This document shows positions 35,679-43,519 of a stretch of 60,898 nt of DNA, one piece after another (position 1 is the stretch's first letter; each line of letters opens with the position of its first letter). A program made the translations under genes and the position numbers. The DNA is from Desulfobacterales bacterium (GTDB taxonomy: Bacteria; Desulfobacterota; UBA8473), in assembly GCA_016209225.1 (NCBI GenBank), contig JACQWO010000010.1:1-60898 (forward strand), written 5' to 3'. The notes beneath the pieces are model-generated. The model was not told the DNA's origin. It was given only the letters and a program-made list of their open reading frames with translations, and ran no database searches.

Positions 35679-36003
35679 AGCTCTTTACCGCATTCTCTAC
35701 GGAATCATAACTATTAAATTCGTTATCAGCACCTGCCACCTTGAAAATATTCCTCAAATAATCACTTACTCCAACTAATTTTAAATCACCGTGATACTGT
35801 CTTAATCTTTGCAGTCTTTCCACAAGGATGTCAATAGTCAAATAATTGATATGTTTAGTATTTTTTAAATCAAGTACTACCTTGTGCCTATCCTTATCCA
35901 TAAGGGATGAAATAATATTCTTTATTTCTTCCATCTTTTCAATGTCAACATCTCCATTAACATCGATGATTAAAATGTCATTGATATATCTTTGGGTTAA
36001 CAC
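35662..36003 (-). CDS. STAS-domain (anti-anti-sigma-like) protein inside the dcw cluster
   Basis: The 113-residue protein is a single STAS domain: ILIIDVNGDVDIEKMEEIKN, KVVLDLKNTKHINYLTIDILVERLQ and LKLVGVSDYLRNIFKVAG match the SpoIIAA/RsbV fold. The phosphoacceptor region, normally DSSG, reads N-Y-L-T, so the usual serine is absent and regulation by an anti-sigma kinase is doubtful. It lies between mraZ (22 bases away) and rsmH (17-base overlap), where most dcw clusters have nothing. A role in linking division to a signalling partner is possible but unproven. Confidence 0.85.
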   Translation of the reverse strand: MLTQRYINDILIIDVNGDVDIEKMEEIKNIISSLMDKDRHKVVLDLKNTKHINYLTIDILVERLQRLRQYHGDLKLVGVSDYLRNIFKVAGADNEFNSYDSVENAVKSFGKEE

Positions 36004-36025
36004 AAGTCATTCTCCTGCCGGCAGA

Positions 36026-36466
36026 CTATAAACCCAATTCCCCCAAGGCATCACTGATCTCGTCAAAGTTTTCTTTAGCCTTAGCAATCTCCTGTTCCCA
36101 TTTTTCCTTACTCCAGATCTCGATCTTCTTTGTCATCCCTGCAAAAACAATATCTTTCTCCAATTTGGCATACACCCTCAAAGTGGGGGGCAGGAGTATC
36201 CTCCCCTGTTTATCTATGGTACATTCTGTTGCTCCAGAGATAAAGAAGCGTTGAAAGGACTTAACATCCTTTTTTACTATTGACATAGAACTAACCTTCT
36301 CTTCTAAGAGTCGCCATTCATCGAAGGGATAGGCTACCAGACAGCCGTCGAAGTTCGTAATCACCAACCTATCATCGTATCTCTCGTTTAGGACTTCCCT
36401 AAATTTTACCGGAAGGCTCACCCTGCCTTTTGAATCTATAGTATGTTCGTATCTACCACGAAACAT
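36026..36466 (-). CDS. mraZ: Transcriptional regulator MraZ
   Basis: MraZ is a ring-forming SpoVT/AbrB-type DNA-binding protein that controls its own operon. The 146-residue protein has two AbrB-like halves: MFRGRYEHTIDSKGRVSLPVKFRE at the start and ECTIDKQGRILLPPTLRVYAKLEKDIVFAG in the middle, the DxKGR/DxQGR motifs being the DNA-contact loops. It is the first gene of the cell-wall cluster. Four 10-bp operator-like repeats lie just upstream. Confidence 0.97.
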   Translation of the reverse strand: MFRGRYEHTIDSKGRVSLPVKFREVLNERYDDRLVITNFDGCLVAYPFDEWRLLEEKVSSMSIVKKDVKSFQRFFISGATECTIDKQGRILLPPTLRVYAKLEKDIVFAGMTKKIEIWSKEKWEQEIAKAKENFDEISDALGELGL

Positions 36467-36483
36467 GACGATCCATCCCCCCT

Positions 36484-36523
36484 GTGCCCATACTTACCAT
36501 ACAATACCACTTTATACCACTTT
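36484..36523 (-). promoter_or_regulatory. MraZ operator: four tandem 10-bp boxes
   Basis: Reading the minus strand, AAAGTGGTAT occurs twice in tandem (36523-36504), followed by TGTATGGTAA and GTATGGGCAC (36503-36484), one box per helical turn. The AAAGTG(G/T)NNN pattern is the binding site described for MraZ in mycoplasmas and resembles the TGGGN5 repeats of E. coli. They lie downstream of the -10 element, so binding should repress. Confidence 0.8.
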
Positions 36524-36531
36524 GTGGGATG

Positions 36532-36560
36532 AATATATATCCTTGCATTCTTAATGTCAA
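36532..36560 (-). promoter_or_regulatory. dcw cluster promoter
   Basis: On the minus strand TTGACA (36560-36555) and TATATT (36537-36532) are separated by exactly 17 bases. This near-consensus sigma-70 promoter is about 65 bases before the mraZ ATG and immediately upstream of the MraZ boxes. Confidence 0.85.
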
Positions 36561-36795
36561 GAAAAAATTAAAATATTTTTTTATTTTTTATCAGGATAAC
36601 AATCATTATTGGCTTAACTCAATATCTTGTATTAAATTGGAATTTATGTCTAGATGTGGTACTTAAAATGTACAAAAACCTTGAAAAATATAAGCGTAAA
36701 AAAGATTCCCCTCACTTTACTGCTTTAGTCTGTCCTAAAAAATGAAAAACTCCCTCTATTCTCCTTAGTTCATCGTGGGGCAGAGAGGGATATAT

Positions 36796-37017
36796 ATGAG
36801 AAAATCCTTGACACCACTAGGGTTTTCATCAATAATCAAGCCATACAAACCTCATCTAATTTACATCTTATCCTCCTCGAGTAGAGAGGTTCACCCTGTA
36901 AAACTGAGAAACATATTCCACAGGATAAAGGGAAAGGCGGATGGTTATAGGGTAGTGACGGTCGGTAGGGATGTTTCAGGTATGATAACAGTTTCTTTCA
37001 AATTTATACTCATGTAA
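36796..37017 (+). CDS. Possible small hypothetical protein
   Basis: A 73-codon frame begins MRKSLTPLGFSSIIKPYKPH and has AGAGAGGGA five bases upstream, a good ribosome site. The product is basic, with no signal peptide or recognised domain; the C-terminal portion (GYRVVTVGRDVSGMITVSF) looks beta-rich. It is divergent from mraZ. Sequence composition is similar to surrounding non-coding DNA, so it may be a chance or decayed frame. Confidence 0.3.
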   Translation: MRKSLTPLGFSSIIKPYKPHLIYILSSSSREVHPVKLRNIFHRIKGKADGYRVVTVGRDVSGMITVSFKFILM

Positions 37018-37397
37018 ACACGAAAAGTTTATGGAAGATAGTTAGCCCGATTGAAACATTAAATCTGAATAAACGGGGTGAGAGATGATATTTTTTGTCT
37101 GGTTAAGGACTCTTCTAGCGATTCTGCCAGAATGAAAATATCCGCACCAGGTGCTGATACAACCCCAAATTTAGGAGGATATCCGCACTTAGAGTGCTGA
37201 TACAAACAAGATACCCAAAATGTCGCTCCGCTTGAACGCCTACAGGTATTGAAAGAGGCAATAGATAAAGGGATTGGATACATTAATAAGCCTTAGGAAT
37301 GTGTAAATAGGAAGACGGCGTTCACATTTTGGGTATCGGGCTGCAATGGGCATAAAAACTCAGCAGCTATTAGCCGCTTCTCAAGGAGGAAACAACT
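37018..37397. other. Intergenic region with a direct repeat and a gene-tail remnant
   Basis: Two copies of ATATCCGCAC..GTGCTGATACAA lie about 42 bases apart (near 37137 and 37179). A short plus-strand stretch ending at about 37295 reads NVAPLERLQVLKEAIDKGIG then YINKP and stop, which looks like the C-terminus of a lost gene; I do not recognise the family. Nothing else is supported. Confidence 0.45.
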
Positions 37398-38222
37398 ATG
37401 ACACCTGAAACGGTTGAGTTAGTAGCTGCACTCTTGGGAGTAGCGGCAGTTCTTGCAGCAACAGGAAAGTGGGCTCATAACAGATGGTCAGCGAGACTCC
37501 ACCACAGAAGGATTACAGACCCTTACGACCGTGATCTTGAAGACGCATTCAAGTTGTATGAGCGGCGCATTGATGATGAAAACGTGCGTGATTCCCGCGA
37601 TGACATAAGGAGGTGGCTCCGGGAAGTTCAAGATGAAAAACAGGAAGGGAGCGCACAACTCTCAATCTATCTTTACATAGCAAAATATCAGGGTAAAGTG
37701 TGTGCGTTCTTCTGTAGTGACTACTATCCGTCTGCATCCCTCCTGCTCATTTCCTATATGGTGGCAGAGGAATCTAGTGCTGGAAGCAAAGGCGTAAGAA
37801 AGATCGTACAAGCCCTTAATCGTGAGTTGCTTCGCCGTGGATGCACGGGGCTCGTATTTGAAATGGAACAACCCATGAATGGAAAGAGAGATAGAAGGCT
37901 AGGAAAGTGGTGCGACTTTCAAAGAATAGTAAAAGAGTATAAGATCAACATTGTTAGACTCAACATACCTTGTGTCCAGCCGCGAATTTCGCTGTGGGAT
38001 GAAGGCTCTCGCGAACAACCACAGTTCATTTTCTATGCGAGAATCTTTCCTCCACTAGTTGTGGAAAAGTTGTCTAAAGATACTGTCAAAGGTATTCTCG
38101 ATATTCTCTACAATGAGTGGTATGCCTGGACGATCCTGAACATGATGCGCAATATCGATGCTATGTACGCGAAGTTTATGACCGAATTGTCTCGAATCTT
38201 TCTGACCCAATCCATGTCGTGA
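37398..38222 (+). CDS. Membrane-anchored protein with acetyltransferase-like (GNAT-type) domain
   Basis: The 274-residue protein has an N-terminal hydrophobic helix (about residues 5-22, VELVAALLGVAAVLAATG) followed by a basic stretch, so it is probably anchored with the bulk in the cytoplasm. Residues ~45-200 show a GNAT-like order: DLEDAFKLYERRI, SIYLYIAKYQGKVCAFFCSDYYPSAS (central strands), and GSKGVRKIVQALNRELLRRGCTGLVFEME in the position of the acetyl-CoA loop, although a strict Q/RxxGxG/A is not present. Substrate is unknown. An AAGGAGG ribosome site lies nine bases before the ATG. It is followed by a small TA-like pair. Confidence 0.6.
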   Translation: MTPETVELVAALLGVAAVLAATGKWAHNRWSARLHHRRITDPYDRDLEDAFKLYERRIDDENVRDSRDDIRRWLREVQDEKQEGSAQLSIYLYIAKYQGKVCAFFCSDYYPSASLLLISYMVAEESSAGSKGVRKIVQALNRELLRRGCTGLVFEMEQPMNGKRDRRLGKWCDFQRIVKEYKINIVRLNIPCVQPRISLWDEGSREQPQFIFYARIFPPLVVEKLSKDTVKGILDILYNEWYAWTILNMMRNIDAMYAKFMTELSRIFLTQSMS

Positions 38223-38293
38223 CATATTCTTACGCTAAAAAGAATGCCCACAGCAGCTATAATGTGATTGAAAAGTATAATGGGAGAACATAA

Positions 38294-38578
38294 GTGCCTC
38301 GGCGGGTAATCGATAAGATACGGGATGCAATCAGAACCGGCAACTATGACATTACGTATCATGCTGTTGAAGAAATGGCAGAGGATGAACTTGGAATTTT
38401 TGACATAGAAAGTGCTCTTCTAAACGGCAGGATTACAAGAAGACAAAAAGATGATCTTCGTGGCATCAAGTATGTTATAGAAGGAGTGGGCAGAAATAAC
38501 TCTGCTCCCATAGGGGTAGTAGGTCGATTTAAGGAAATGGGGATTTTTTTGATCATAACGGTTTACACTATCACGTAG
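38294..38578 (+). CDS. DUF4258-family protein, putative toxin
   Basis: The 94-residue protein starts at GTG and has the DUF4258 pattern: a helix ending in TYHAVEEMAEDELGIFDIESALLNGRI, then a strand KYVIEGVGRNNSAPIGVVGRF. The family is related to RelE/BrnT-like ribonuclease folds and is commonly paired with a YgiT-type zinc-finger protein, as here, forming a probable toxin-antitoxin module. GGGAGA precedes the GTG. The pair is followed directly by an attC-like hairpin, suggesting a gene cassette. Confidence 0.8.
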   Translation: MPRRVIDKIRDAIRTGNYDITYHAVEEMAEDELGIFDIESALLNGRITRRQKDDLRGIKYVIEGVGRNNSAPIGVVGRFKEMGIFLIITVYTIT

Positions 38579-38594
38579 CAGGAGGATAGAAGAA

Positions 38595-38831
38595 ATGTAT
38601 GGATATAGTTGCGAATATTGTGCGGGTACAGTTAAAGAGCGACTGGTAAAAAAAGAAGTCTTCAAACATAAAAACGGCTTCGTTATGCTTGAAAATGTGC
38701 CCATCGGCATATGCGATAGATGTGGTTACCGATATTATCATTCTACAATATTGAAAAGAGTTGACGAAATTGCCGAGGGGAAACGGGCTCCTGTGAGAAC
38801 AGAACCTATACCAGTAGCTCAGTTGGGATAA
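38595..38831 (+). CDS. YgiT-type zinc-finger protein, putative antitoxin
   Basis: The 78-residue protein has two CxxC pairs, CEYC at residues 6-9 and CDRC about 30 residues on in GICDRCGYRYY, the zinc ribbon of MqsA N-terminal domains. The usual C-terminal helix-turn-helix of MqsA is absent, as in short YgiT proteins that accompany DUF4258. It starts 16 bases after the putative toxin and would neutralise it. Confidence 0.85.
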   Translation: MYGYSCEYCAGTVKERLVKKEVFKHKNGFVMLENVPIGICDRCGYRYYHSTILKRVDEIAEGKRAPVRTEPIPVAQLG

Positions 38832-38851
38832 CTATAAGAAGCCCGACGTCG

Positions 38852-38910
38852 TATAACACGGTGCATGCGGACATGCTTCGCACGTCGCATTGCACCGAAA
38901 ACGTTATTTG
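38852..38910 (+). other. attC-like recombination hairpin
   Basis: GTATAAC (38852-38858) and GTTAT (38904-38908) are the outer inverted pair. Inside, CGGTGCATGCG pairs with CGCATTGCACCG (38887-38898) with one extra unpaired T, and GACATGC pairs with GCACGTC around a TTC loop. Short outer cores, an inner arm with extrahelical bases and placement 20 bases after a TA pair are features of integron attC sites. No integrase is in the window. Confidence 0.55.
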
Positions 38911-38990
38911 CTCACGTACTTCTTTTAGCCTGCAACCATTATCTGAAAGCCACCTTTTGATATTAACATTTTAAAAATCTGGTAAAAGCT

Positions 38991-39116
38991 ATGCATAAAA
39001 ACCTGGGGGAAAAGAAAATCTATGATATCCTATCAGAGATCAAGGTGTCTCACGGCAGACTGATGACAGCAGGCGATATCTGTTGTGAAATATTCTTTGA
39101 AGAAATGGATGGTTGA
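38991..39116 (+). CDS. Possible short hypothetical or truncated ORF
   Basis: A 41-codon frame (MHKNLGEKKIYDILSEIKVSHGRL..) ends just before the transporter gene. The product is a soluble helical fragment with no recognised domain, and no good ribosome site precedes the ATG. The preceding 80 bases hold only the attC-like site. It may be the end of a decayed gene. Confidence 0.25.
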   Translation: MHKNLGEKKIYDILSEIKVSHGRLMTAGDICCEIFFEEMDG

Positions 39117-39133
39117 AAGGGAGTATCTATGTT

Positions 39134-39814
39134 ATGGCGATAATATTTATGTGGATTATTCTGGTTAGCGCTTTAACCTTGATGGGTTCCTGGTATGCGA
39201 AAAGGTACAATCAGCCGGATTTCTTAATAGTGCTGTTTGCTGTTTTTACAATATTCAGCAATTTAGCTGCTTCAAAGATTGCGACATTTCATTTAGGCTC
39301 TACAGATTTCTTTGCGCCTGCAGTAGTGCTTATCTTTTCAGTAACCTTCCTTCTGACTGACATTGTTAACGAAAAATTTGGGAGAAGGGAGACGCATCGA
39401 ATGATATTTATCACGTTCTTTGCCCACGTTGCTGTCGCTATCTTTTCATGGTTAATACTTTCCCTGCCTGCAGCACCTTTCTGGACCGATCAAAAGGCAT
39501 TGTCTTCGGTCATTGGTGTGGTTCCAAGAATAATTTTAGCCTCCTGGATCGCCTTTTTGGTTAGTGAAAACCTTGATGCTTATATTTATGATTGGTTTAA
39601 GCGATTTACAAGGGGGAAACATCTGTGGATGAGAAATGCATTCAGTTCATTGCCATCAATGATCGTTGACTCTATACTGTTTGTGACCATTGCTTTCTGG
39701 GGGATTCAACCGGTCAAACCAATAATCATAGGGCTTATTGTAATAAAATGGCTTGTAGGGATTATTGATATTCCCTTCATGTATCTGAACAGGTTCATTC
39801 TATATAAAAAGTAA
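39134..39814 (+). CDS. VUT-family queuosine precursor transporter
   Basis: VUT (YhhQ) family proteins import queuosine precursors for tRNA modification. The protein (226 residues from the ATG at 39134) is a hydrophobic polytopic protein with about six membrane segments; SNLAASKIATFHLG, DIVNEKFGRRETHRMIF and the C-terminal KWLVGIIDIPFMYL are family landmarks. AAAGGGAG lies ten bases before ATG 39134; a TTG at 39113 is less likely. No preQ1 riboswitch was found upstream. No other queuosine gene is adjacent. Confidence 0.88.
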   Translation: MAIIFMWIILVSALTLMGSWYAKRYNQPDFLIVLFAVFTIFSNLAASKIATFHLGSTDFFAPAVVLIFSVTFLLTDIVNEKFGRRETHRMIFITFFAHVAVAIFSWLILSLPAAPFWTDQKALSSVIGVVPRIILASWIAFLVSENLDAYIYDWFKRFTRGKHLWMRNAFSSLPSMIVDSILFVTIAFWGIQPVKPIIIGLIVIKWLVGIIDIPFMYLNRFILYKK

Positions 39815-39889
39815 GCGGTCAGCATTCAGGGATCAACTCAAAAATTCAACTACTCCCTTTTCCTTATCCACTGATACAAGGAGAGATGT

Positions 39890-41242
39890 ATGCTTAACAT
39901 AAATCAAGGAATCTTCAAGGCCTACGACATTCGAGGAATCTATCCCGAAGAGATCAATGAGGAGACAGTCTACAGAATCGCTCAGGCATATGTAGAGTTC
40001 GTAAAACCAAAAGAGGTTGTACTGGGAAAGGATGTCCGGCTTTCATCTCCATCGCTATGGCGAGCTGCAGCCCAGGGAATAAACGATGCCACGGTTGACG
40101 TGATTGATATCGGCACCATCTCCACTGACATGCTTTACTTCTCTGTAGCAAAATATGGATTTGATGGTGGGATTACCATTTCGGCTTCTCATAACCCGGT
40201 GCAGTACAATGGAATGAAGGTGGTAAGAGAAAAGGCAATCCCTATCTCTTCTGATACAGGTCTTAAGGATATCCTGGAGATCGTCCTTAAATCTAAAAAG
40301 ACTATAGCGAAAAAAACCGGCAAGATAATCACAAAAGATATAATGGAAGACTATTCAAATCATGTCCTATCCTTTATTGATATTCGTAAGATCAAACCAT
40401 TAAAGATTGTAGCCAATGCCAACTTTGGTCTAGCTGGAGAGGTCGCTAAGAAATTAACCAGTGATATGCCACTGGATATAATCGGGATCAATTTTACTCC
40501 TGATGGAAGCTTCCCCAAAGGGCGTCCTGATCCTCTCATACCGGAGAATCGTCAAGAAACTATCAGCAGAATAAAAGAAACAGGCGCTGATTTTGGTGTT
40601 GCCTGGGATGCGGATGCTGACCGTTGTTTTTTCTTTGACGAGACAGGGGAGTTTATTCAGGGATATTTTATTACTGCCCTTTTGGCCAAAATCTTCTTAA
40701 AGAGATACCCGAGAGGCAAGATAATCTTCGATCCAAGGCTTACCTGGGCCAATATTGATACAGTCAGAGAAAATGGTGGCATCCCAATAATCAACAAGTG
40801 CGGTCATGCTTTTTTTAAGGACAGAATGAGACGTGAGGATGCAGTATTCGCTGGGGAGATGAGCGGCCATTATTACTTTCGGGACAACTTCTATGCCGAC
40901 AACGGGATGATACCTTTTATGGTCATGTTAGAAATTCTGTCTGCCTCTGCAAAGACACTATCAGAACTCCTAGCTCCTTTGAAAAACAAGTACTTTGTCT
41001 CCGGGGAGATAAATAGAGAGGCTAGAAATACACAAAGGATACTGGAAATTATGGAGGAAGAATATAGAGGAGCTACAATAGAGCATATAGATGGACTCTC
41101 CATTGAATATACTGATTGGAGGTTCAACTTGAGGTCTTCTAATACCGAACCTTTATTACGCCTCAACCTGGAAGCCAAATCTAAAGAGCTTATGGAAGAA
41201 AAACGAGATGAAGTAATCAAACTAATAGACCAAATAGGATGA
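39890..41242 (+). CDS. manB: Phosphomannomutase/phosphoglucomutase
   Basis: This alpha-D-phosphohexomutase interconverts mannose- or glucose-6-phosphate and the 1-phosphates for surface polysaccharide precursors. The 450-residue protein has the phosphoserine loop TISASHNPVQYNGMK (around residue 98), the metal-binding DADADRCFFFDE, the sugar loop GEMSGHYYF and the phosphate loop RSSNTEPLLRLNLEAKS. AAGGAGAG precedes the ATG. Family members differ in specificity, and sequence alone does not separate mannose from glucose forms. Confidence 0.9.
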   Translation: MLNINQGIFKAYDIRGIYPEEINEETVYRIAQAYVEFVKPKEVVLGKDVRLSSPSLWRAAAQGINDATVDVIDIGTISTDMLYFSVAKYGFDGGITISASHNPVQYNGMKVVREKAIPISSDTGLKDILEIVLKSKKTIAKKTGKIITKDIMEDYSNHVLSFIDIRKIKPLKIVANANFGLAGEVAKKLTSDMPLDIIGINFTPDGSFPKGRPDPLIPENRQETISRIKETGADFGVAWDADADRCFFFDETGEFIQGYFITALLAKIFLKRYPRGKIIFDPRLTWANIDTVRENGGIPIINKCGHAFFKDRMRREDAVFAGEMSGHYYFRDNFYADNGMIPFMVMLEILSASAKTLSELLAPLKNKYFVSGEINREARNTQRILEIMEEEYRGATIEHIDGLSIEYTDWRFNLRSSNTEPLLRLNLEAKSKELMEEKRDEVIKLIDQIG

Positions 41243-41429
41243 AGTCGTAAAAAGTCAACAATCAGACGGCACAGTAAAAAGCTCCAGATGCAAGGCTCGC
41301 AAATCCGAAGGAATGAGGCGTACTTACCTGTACGCCGCAATGACTGAGGATGCAGCGGAACGCCGCAGATGGACTTTTGACTGAGGATGCAGCGGAACGC
41401 CGCAGATGGACTTTTTACGAAGCCGTCAA
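41243..41429. mobile_element. MITE-like element with internal 37-bp tandem duplication
   Basis: The left end has CGTAAAAAGTC (about 41249-41259) and the right end GACTTTTTACGAAGCCGTC (41409-41427), forming the inverted termini. Inside, a 37-base unit beginning TGACTGAGGATGCAGCGG occurs twice in tandem (41341-41377 and 41378-41414). It starts at the stop codon of the mutase gene. The ends match the element at 26162-26290. Confidence 0.8.
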
Positions 41430-41465
41430 ATAGAAAACGATTTTAATTGAAAAGGAAGGTAGAAG

Positions 41466-42251
41466 ATGGGAACAAATTTAAAGAGTAAGGTAGCTTTGAT
41501 TACAGGTTCTAGTAAAGGGATAGGGAAAGCCATCGCTTTAAAATTTGCAGAGAATGGTTCCGATGTTGTCATTAATGGCAGGTCCCCAGATGCTGGCATG
41601 GAGACAGTAAATAAGATAAAGGATATGGGAAGGCATGCAATCTTTGAAAAAGCCGATATAACTGTCTATAATGAAGTTAAAGAGATGGTAGATCGTGTCT
41701 TGAAAAAGATGCAAAAGATAGATATACTGGTCGTTAGCGGGGGGGTTATCAGCCATGGAAATGTCATCACAGCCCCTAATTTCTTCAGGGAGGTTGACCC
41801 TGACACCTATATAGACTTTATTAACAGTCAATATTTCAGCAGGTTGTACTGTGTCAGAGCTGTCCTGGATCACATGATTGAAAGGAAATCAGGGAAAATC
41901 GTACTTATAGGAACCGATGCAGGACGTTGGCCTACCCCAGGAGAATCTCTGCCTGGTGGAGCAGGAGCTGCCCTGGTTTTGACTACAAAAGTTCTGGCAA
42001 GTGAGTTTGCCAGGTGGGGAATAAGGATTAATACCATTTCAACTACAGTAACAAAGGACACACCAGGCATAGAACTTGTGCTTTCCTGTGGACCTGCAGC
42101 AAAGATATTTCAAAGGGCTATGGAAAGACAGCCATTCCCCATAAATGCAAATGATATTGCAGAAGCTGCTCTATTTTTGGCATCAGAGGCTTCTGACCAG
42201 ATTACCGGCCAGACTCTTAGTGTTAATGGGGGGTTATGCTTTCCTGGTTAA
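41466..42251 (+). CDS. Short-chain dehydrogenase/reductase family protein lacking the YxxxK site
   Basis: The 261-residue protein has a Rossmann domain with the NAD(P) loop ITGSSKGIGKAIALKFA and a later structural motif VSGGVISHG in the NNAG position. The active-site region, normally Ser..YxxxK, reads TDAGRWPTPG then SLPGGAGAAL, so the catalytic tyrosine and lysine are replaced by Pro and Gly. The C-terminal ASDQITGQTLSVNGGL is standard. It is probably not a classical dehydrogenase; it could bind cofactor or have another activity. It converges on the acyl-CoA operon. Confidence 0.8.
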   Translation: MGTNLKSKVALITGSSKGIGKAIALKFAENGSDVVINGRSPDAGMETVNKIKDMGRHAIFEKADITVYNEVKEMVDRVLKKMQKIDILVVSGGVISHGNVITAPNFFREVDPDTYIDFINSQYFSRLYCVRAVLDHMIERKSGKIVLIGTDAGRWPTPGESLPGGAGAALVLTTKVLASEFARWGIRINTISTTVTKDTPGIELVLSCGPAAKIFQRAMERQPFPINANDIAEAALFLASEASDQITGQTLSVNGGLCFPG

Positions 42252-42354
42252 CCAGGACCAGTTCTTGCTATTCCATGCTTTATCCAAAATACCTCACCCC
42301 CATGCACTCGTAAATCGGAAATGGGAATCGAAAATCGGGAAAGGGGCAGTTTGT

Positions 42355-43488
42355 TCACCCCAGCAACATCTTTGCCACCACAAGCCTCTGTATCTGGTTG
42401 GTACCCTCATATATCTGGAGCAGTTTTGCCTCTCTCATCTTACGTTCCAGAGGGTAGTCTTTCATATACCCATATCCACCCAGAATCTGCACAGCATCCG
42501 TGGTAACCTTCATCCCCACATCTGTAGCAAAGTACTTTGCCATAGAGGCAAATTTAGTCCTTTCTTTATCCCTTTCCTCTATCATAATAGCGGCTTTATA
42601 GACCAGTTGTCTGGCCGCCTCAATCTCTGTGGCCATATCCGCCAGCATAAACTGGATTGCCTGAAATTCAGCGATGGGTCTCCCAAATTGAATTCTTTGC
42701 TTTGCATAATCCAACGCGAAATCCAGAGCCCCCTGAGCGATACCTACGCCCTGTGACCCTACCAGAGGCCTGGCCCTGTCCAAGCACTCCACGGCAATAA
42801 GAAAACCATCCCCTTCTTTTCCAAGAAGGTTTTCTTTAGGGATACTACATCCATCAATAAGTAATTCTCCCACATTTATCGCATTATTACCCATCTTTCT
42901 TTCGAACTTTCCTAAAGAAAATCCCTTTGTATCTTTCTCTATGATAAAAAAACTGAGCCCCTTATTTCCCACCTCAGGATCGGTCATTGCGCATACCAAA
43001 AACAAACCGGCTATATCAATAAGGGATATCAGGGACTTTGAACCGTTTATTATGTATGTATCCCCTTTTAACTCCGCTTTTGTCCTGATAGAACCCAAGT
43101 CTGACCCGGCGCCTGGTTCCGTCAACGCAAAGGCAGTAATCAGTTCTCCTTTAACTATTCTGGGGAGGTAATTCTTCTTCTGTTCCAGTGTCCCGGCAAT
43201 TATAAGGGGGTCTACATTCAAGTCATTGAAGAGGCACGATACAGTCAAATTGGTCTTTGCCAATTCCTCTGCCGCAAGACAGCATGTCAAAAGGTCTGCC
43301 CCTCCGCCTCCATACTCCTCTGGAACACCAAACCCCAACAGATGGTAGTCTCTCAGCACCCCGTAGATGTCCCAGGGAAATTCGCCTTGTTCCTCAAACT
43401 CCTCTACCCTGGGAGCTACTTTGTCCTTTGCTATTTTCCGTAAGGTTTCAAGCAGCATCTTCTGTTCATCCGTAATCTCAAATCGCAT
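42355..43488 (-). CDS. Acyl-CoA dehydrogenase, classical SCAD/MCAD type
   Basis: The 377-residue FAD enzyme introduces an alpha-beta double bond in acyl-Co[16 protein letters not shown] is the FAD/substrate signature, and the catalytic base is in place: E361 in [10 protein letters not shown]. The helix-G position that holds the base in isovaleryl-type enzymes is arginine (LDRARP), consistent with the classical type. It is the last gene of the operon, 31 bases after an enoyl-CoA hydratase. Electrons would pass to an electron-transferring flavoprotein not encoded here. Confidence 0.94.
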   Translation of the reverse strand: MRFEITDEQKMLLETLRKIAKDKVAPRVEEFEEQGEFPWDIYGVLRDYHLLGFGVPEEYGGGGADLLTCCLAAEELAKTNLTVSCLFNDLNVDPLIIAGTLEQKKNYLPRIVKGELITAFALTEPGAGSDLGSIRTKAELKGDTYIINGSKSLISLIDIAGLFLVCAMTDPEVGNKGLSFFIIEKDTKGFSLGKFERKMGNNAINVGELLIDGCSIPKENLLGKEGDGFLIAVECLDRARPLVGSQGVGIAQGALDFALDYAKQRIQFGRPIAEFQAIQFMLADMATEIEAARQLVYKAAIMIEERDKERTKFASMAKYFATDVGMKVTTDAVQILGGYGYMKDYPLERKMREAKLLQIYEGTNQIQRLVVAKMLLG

Positions 43489-43519
43489 CGTTTCGCTCCT
43501 CTAGATTTAAGTGAACTGG

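Noticed and set aside
38911-39133. A preQ1 riboswitch before the VUT transporter
   Set aside because: No matching hairpin plus A-rich pseudoknot tail was seen in the leader.
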